NCBI GenBank assembly: GCA_019420425.1
Contig: JAHZHG010000142.1
Location: 1-7,090, forward strand
Direction: 5' to 3'
Length of the DNA: 7,090 nt
From: Clostridiales bacterium
GTDB taxonomy: Bacteria > Bacillota > Clostridia > Lachnospirales > Lachnospiraceae
The notes below the pieces were generated by a model. That model was given only the letters and a program-made list of their open reading frames with translations. It ran no database searches and had not been told where the DNA came from. Of this stretch, positions 5,576-7,090 are shown in pieces. A program made the position numbers and the translations under genes. Numbering within the stretch: position 1 is the first letter of the stretch; each line of letters starts with the position of its first letter.

Positions 5576-6430
5576 TTAGTATTCATTTGGCAGCTCGTCC
5601 ACTTCGTCGCAGCGGAATACGGGGCCGTCCTTGCAGACATATTTGGAGCCGATGTTGCAGCGGCCACATTTGCCGATGCCGCATTTCATCCGGAGCTCCA
5701 GCGTGGTGTACACCTGTGTCCGGGAGAAGCCCAGCTCCTCCAGACCGCTCAGCACGAACTTGATCATAATTGGCGGTCCGCAGACAAGGACTGTCTTATC
5801 CGTAGAAAAGCCCAGCTCTTTCAAATAAGTGGGAACAAAGCCCACATGGCCGTCCCAGCCCTCCTGCTCCCGGTCGATGGTCAGATGGACGTTCACGCCC
5901 TCTGCCTTTGCCCAGACCTCCTGGATCTCCTTTAGCTTTACCAGGTCGTCGGCTGAACGGGAGCCATAGAGAATATCCACCGTACCGTAGCTGCTCCGGT
6001 TATCCAGCACATAGTTGATTACCGAACGCAGAGGCGCAAGACCGATACCTCCGGCGACAAACAGCAGATTTTTTCCCTTCAGCTCCGTCTCCACCGGGAA
6101 ATGGTTGCCGTAGGGCCCTCGGATGGTGATTTCATCGCCCACCTCCAGGCTGTGGAGATAATCCGTGAGCACGCCGCATTTTTTGATGCTAAATTCCTGA
6201 TATTCCTTATTTGTCGGCGAGGAAGTAATGGAAAACATCGCTTCTCCCACGCCCGGCACACAGAGCATCGCGCACTGGCCCGGCATATGCTCGAACACCT
6301 TTCCGCCCTCCGGAGCCTGGACGCAGAAGGTCTTTACATCCGGGGTCTCCCGGCGGATTTCCGTAACTACGCCGATCTTCGGAATCAGCGTATCCAGCGT
6401 ATAATTCTGATGGCAGGTACAATCGCCCAT
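5576..6430 (-). CDS. FAD/NAD(P)H-binding oxidoreductase with C-terminal [2Fe-2S] site (AsrB / sulfhydrogenase gamma-like)
   Basis: A 284-residue ferredoxin-NADP reductase-fold protein. The N-terminal FAD domain carries FSITSSP (66-72) and a GVLTDYLHSL / RGPYGNHFP region (86-112). The nucleotide domain has VAGGIGLAPLRS (125-136) and the VCGPP motif (216-220), both typical of NAD(P)H binding. The C-terminus has C250, C255, C258 and C266 spaced C-x4-C-x2-C-x7-C, as in the [2Fe-2S] site of PyrK, AsrB and HydG (sulfhydrogenase gamma). No signal peptide or membrane segment is visible, so it should be cytoplasmic. It probably takes electrons from NADH or NADPH into the Fe-S chain of its neighbours. 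Which nucleotide it uses cannot be read from the sequence. Its ATG overlaps the preceding stop by one base and has a strong GGGAGGTGA ribosome site upstream. An AsrAB-type sulfite reductase role is less likely, because no AsrC follows and fumarate reductase genes do. Confidence 0.9.
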   Translation of the reverse strand: MGDCTCHQNYTLDTLIPKIGVVTEIRRETPDVKTFCVQAPEGGKVFEHMPGQCAMLCVPGVGEAMFSITSSPTNKEYQEFSIKKCGVLTDYLHSLEVGDEITIRGPYGNHFPVETELKGKNLLFVAGGIGLAPLRSVINYVLDNRSSYGTVDILYGSRSADDLVKLKEIQEVWAKAEGVNVHLTIDREQEGWDGHVGFVPTYLKELGFSTDKTVLVCGPPIMIKFVLSGLEELGFSRTQVYTTLELRMKCGIGKCGRCNIGSKYVCKDGPVFRCDEVDELPNEY

Positions 6431-7090
6431 TACTGCTCACCTCCCTTTTCTGCAAAGGTCTTGATGACCTTAACGATATTCAGCGCGGACGGACATTTCT
6501 CCACGCAGCGGCCGCAGCCTACGCAGGAGTACAGCCCGTCATTGTTGGCCGGGAAGTACACCAGCTTGTGCATAAACCGCTGACGGAACCGCTGCAGCTG
6601 GCTCGTCCGGTTATTTCCATGGGCCATCATGGTAAAATCAGAGTACATGCAGGAATCCCAGCAGCGGTACCGCTTGATTCCATGGCCCGTATCATAATCC
6701 TTAATGTCGTAGCACTGGCAGGTGGGGCACACAAAGGTGCAGGTACCGCAGGCCAGGCACGGCTTGTACAGCTCATCCCAGAGGGGCGAGTTGAATTTTT
6801 CGGTGAGGGCGTCTCCGTTCCAGCCCTCCAGGGAAAGGCCGCTGTAGGGCAGCTTCTCCACAATCCGGCGTATCTGTCTCTTTTCCTGCTCGACTGCCTG
6901 CTCTGCCGCCTCGTCCTCTTCCAGCGCGTCCGCAACAAGGGCGGTCAGCGCCTCCCCCTTTTCCGTCAGGGCCTTCCAGGCATAGCCGCCTTCGATCTTC
7001 CACATCGCCACATCGGCGGCCGGCTCTGCACAGTCAATGCCAAATACCTTGCAGAAGCAGGTTTCTTCCGGCTCATGACAGGCCAGGGCG
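6430..7090 (-). CDS. Sulfhydrogenase beta / AsrA-like Fe-S electron-transfer subunit (partial, 5' end outside window)
   Basis: This gene runs off the right edge; 219 C-terminal codons are visible and stay open to base 7089. The fragment begins with a Cys-rich stretch (ACHEPEETCFC, then GIDC), the pattern found before the ferredoxin part of the HydB (sulfhydrogenase beta) and AsrA (anaerobic sulfite reductase A) families. Two [4Fe-4S] motifs follow. One is CLACGTCTFVCP at visible residues 111-122. The other is CVGCGRCVEKCP at 189-200. Between them lie extra cysteines at 124, 126, 143 and 147 and the family-like RFRQRFMHKLVY segment. Such subunits are cytoplasmic Fe-S conduits between a flavin reductase and a catalytic module. 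The stop codon shares one base with the start of the next gene (TAATG), so the two are probably translationally coupled. A GTG at 7009-7011 is not the start, because conserved cysteine motifs lie upstream in frame. The catalytic partner here is inferred to be fumarate reductase. Confidence 0.85.
   Translation of the reverse strand, partial: ALACHEPEETCFCKVFGIDCAEPAADVAMWKIEGGYAWKALTEKGEALTALVADALEEDEAAEQAVEQEKRQIRRIVEKLPYSGLSLEGWNGDALTEKFNSPLWDELYKPCLACGTCTFVCPTCQCYDIKDYDTGHGIKRYRCWDSCMYSDFTMMAHGNNRTSQLQRFRQRFMHKLVYFPANNDGLYSCVGCGRCVEKCPSALNIVKVIKTFAEKGGEQ

Noticed and set aside
5557..5667. Upstream start giving a 261-residue iron-sulfur subunit
   Set aside because: The extra 37 residues overlap the preceding reductase gene by about 90 bases and do not resemble the start of SdhB/FrdB proteins.
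5576..6430. Anaerobic sulfite reductase (asrAB) reading of the two electron-transfer genes
   Set aside because: The families are similar, but no siroheme AsrC subunit follows; fumarate reductase genes do, so a sulfite role is not supported here.
7009..7011. GTG as the start of the HydB/AsrA-like gene
   Set aside because: The frame stays open upstream to the window edge and encodes the conserved TCFC-type cysteine segment, so the gene is partial and not short.

Overview
The window looks like a chromosomal segment from an anaerobic, Lachnospiraceae-like clostridial Firmicute. The evidence is strong AGGAGG-type ribosome sites, sigma-A type promoters, two-subunit class I (iron-sulfur) fumarase genes, and oxygen-sensitive Fe-S enzymes throughout. 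The assignment is inferred from gene content and style, not from a database match. Every supported gene lies on the minus strand, so the operon reads from right to left.

Region 1801-7090 is one tightly packed, GC-rich operon of six genes, with the first cut by the right edge. In transcription order they are: a sulfhydrogenase-beta/AsrA-like Fe-S protein (partial), an AsrB/sulfhydrogenase-gamma-like FAD/NAD(P)H reductase with a PyrK-type [2Fe-2S] site, a fumarate reductase Fe-S subunit, a fumarate reductase flavoprotein, and fumarase alpha and beta. No membrane anchor subunit is seen. The simplest reading is a soluble route: malate is dehydrated to fumarate by the fumarase. Fumarate is then reduced to succinate with electrons passed from NAD(P)H through the reductase and the Fe-S proteins. 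The electron donor and the complex are inferred. The genes beyond the right edge could change the picture, for example a hydrogenase or a heterodisulfide reductase-like module.

Region 1360-1800 holds regulatory and RNA elements. From right to left on the minus strand these are a long GC-rich inverted repeat after the operon, a perfect-consensus promoter, a tRNA-Leu (anticodon UAG) with its own hairpin-plus-U terminator, a second perfect inverted repeat, and a promoter for the next gene pair.

Region about 110-1466 is visibly more AT-rich and carries two overlapping genes of unknown function: a cysteine-rich zinc-ribbon-like protein, then a helical protein with an Asn/Gly-rich middle and a hydrophobic C-terminal tail. 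Imperfect 23-24 bp direct repeats bracket the pair next to the tRNA gene, which suggests a small acquired cassette. This pair is the best candidate in the window for an undescribed system. A conflict or defence role is only an inference. The first ~110 bases may hold a gene fragment but show nothing that can be named.
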